Of a DNA stretch of 64,000 bases, positions 62,872 through 64,000 are shown one piece after another. Source of the stretch: Panicum virgatum (taxonomy: Eukaryota > Streptophyta > Magnoliopsida > Poales > Poaceae); contig NC_053144.1 of assembly GCF_016808335.1 (NCBI RefSeq), positions 19,266,403 to 19,330,402 of the forward strand, in the 5' to 3' direction. How positions within the stretch are numbered: position 1 is the stretch's first letter; every line of letters begins with the position of its first letter. The notes under the pieces are model-generated. The model ran no database searches, was not told the DNA's origin, and saw nothing but the letters and a program-made list of their open reading frames with translations. A program made the position numbers and the translations under genes.

Positions 62872-64000
62872 CGCCGCGCCGCGCGAGAGATCAGCCGGCA
62901 CGCCCGCCGCTCGGCCGGGGTCCAAAGTCCAAACCCAATGCGGTGCGGTGCGGAGCGGAGTGGTCGGCGAGGCCCGAGCACGCGGGAGAGATTTTGAAGA
63001 GGGGGGCGAGGGGGGCCGCCGCGCGGTGCGGGTACCCGCGGTGAGGGCACGACAGGAGTGGGGGTCCCGGTCGCCGCGGGACGGGATGGGGTGGGTGGGT
63101 GGGGGACCTGGGTCCTGGGGGAGGCCGCGAGGGCTCTGGCCCGCGCCGCGCAGGGAGGTGAGTGGTGGGGGCGGAGGAGCGGAGGCGGGACGGGGGCGCG
63201 CGGCTGGCGGCTCTACTAGTGTAGGCGGCGGCGGTGTCGGGGGCCAGCCGCGGCGACGAGTTCCGCGGCGCGAGAATTCGGAGCCGTAAAGGTGGATTCG
63301 CTTGGCGCATTGCTTATTTTAAGACTGTCAAACCATTTTTTTTCTTTCTTTCCGCATCAGAGGTAAGAAACACCAGGGAGTTCAAGACAAACACAGCCAA
63401 TATTTTAGACCTGACGCTGACGCCACCTCTTCTTCGACGTGAGCCTGTGCTCCAGACGAGCTCAATACTGGTAGTACAATGAATTCAGCTCGGCCTTGGG
63501 CGACAACCGGTATAAAATTTTGCACTCGGCCAGTACAAATTTGACGAAATGGATTTGCATACTTGTCGCCGCAGCAAAAGCAGTATTCCCCGTCACCTCT
63601 CGTTGGGACAGGAGACCTAGACGTGCCCTGTGGCCCTGCGACTTCCATGGCGCCACCGCCGCCGCCACCCGAACGGCCGCCAAGAGGATCGGAGCCGGGG
63701 CGGCCGGATGGTCCGGGCGCGCGGCGACAAGTGCGCGAGCTCGGCCGTGCGCTAGAGAACCAGAGGGACCCGGGTGCCTTTGCGGCTTTGCCTTACCCGA
63801 ATCGGCCCAGCCACGTGCGCTTGGGTGGTGCCACAGCTCGACCCACCAAGAATCCGATCAGATCTGCTGGGCCTGCGGTGCGCGTTCCGCCGCCGTTTTC
63901 TCCGCGGAGCCTTTCCAGGGTTGTTTTCTTTTAGGGGAGCTTTTCTTCGGTTCGAATGGTCGATGGAAAGTAGATGTCGATGATGCTTGATGCCGACCAA
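62872..64000. other. Upstream region of NAD-ME, no gene assigned
   Basis: GC-rich to about 63290, consistent with the 5' untranslated region and promoter of NAD-ME. Beyond that is mixed sequence with a Pro/Arg-rich open plus frame (63563-63934) in which I recognise no domain. It may be the edge of a neighbouring gene that continues outside the window. Confidence 0.45.

Noticed and set aside
63496..63990. 164-aa plus-strand open frame near the window edge
   Set aside because: No recognisable domain or splice support, and another open frame overlaps it. May be a neighbouring gene edge, but unsupported.

Overview
The window is plant nuclear DNA, almost certainly from a grass and probably a panicoid. 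The reasons are two ordinary intron-rich plant genes, a tandem pair of DUF1618 genes (a family largely confined to grasses), and grass-type LTR, Helitron, Mutator-like (MULE), hAT and Stowaway elements. I cannot name the species from sequence alone. About 90% of the window is transposons, nested transposons and the gene fragments they carry.

Layout. 1-2036: 3' part of a Ty3 (Tat-type) retrotransposon with its 3' LTR. 2319-2955: an Ac/Ds-like hAT element with a perfect 8-bp target duplication. 3047-10560: a 7.5-kb non-autonomous Helitron on the minus strand. It carries a string of same-strand gene pieces (EXO70, FKBP-type TPR, TOC75 POTRA, an ILR3-like bHLH 3' exon, ferrochelatase, and two I cannot name). 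11138-17629: a decayed Ty1-copia element (minus) joined head-to-head, through a perfect palindrome, to an inverted extra LTR. 17641-35631: a second, plus-strand set of gene pieces (a GC-rich exon-like block, two PEX5 exons, and the same bHLH 3' exon). It is broken by a 10.2-kb Ty3 chromovirus (23995-34233) that sits inside one PEX5 exon. 35718-37191: a MULE with a GC-rich payload.

38456-52640 is an old tandem segmental duplication. Copy A has an intact DUF1618 gene (40232-41572), and a Pack-MULE carrying a U-box/ARM-repeat fragment lies 122 bp upstream of it. Copy B (45159-46667) is a pseudogene with an 8-bp frameshift and a hAT MITE inside the coding region. Because the two copies differ in what inserted later, each serves as the empty site of the other. 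This lets a 2.9-kb Helitron (48064-50956), a Stowaway MITE (51104-51363) and the Pack-MULE be delimited to the base or nearly so.

53797-64000 is the gene-bearing end: a hAT MITE, then a complete 11-exon tetraspanin (TET10-like, plus strand, 289 aa), then a complete 18-exon mitochondrial NAD-malic enzyme beta (59 kDa, NAD-ME2-like, minus strand, 613 aa). These two genes converge, with stop codons 414 bp apart. Both splice models were assembled by hand and keep one open frame throughout. The candidate 'system' in this window is gene-fragment capture: two independent mosaic arrays of host exons, both including the same bHLH exon, plus two MULE-borne captures.
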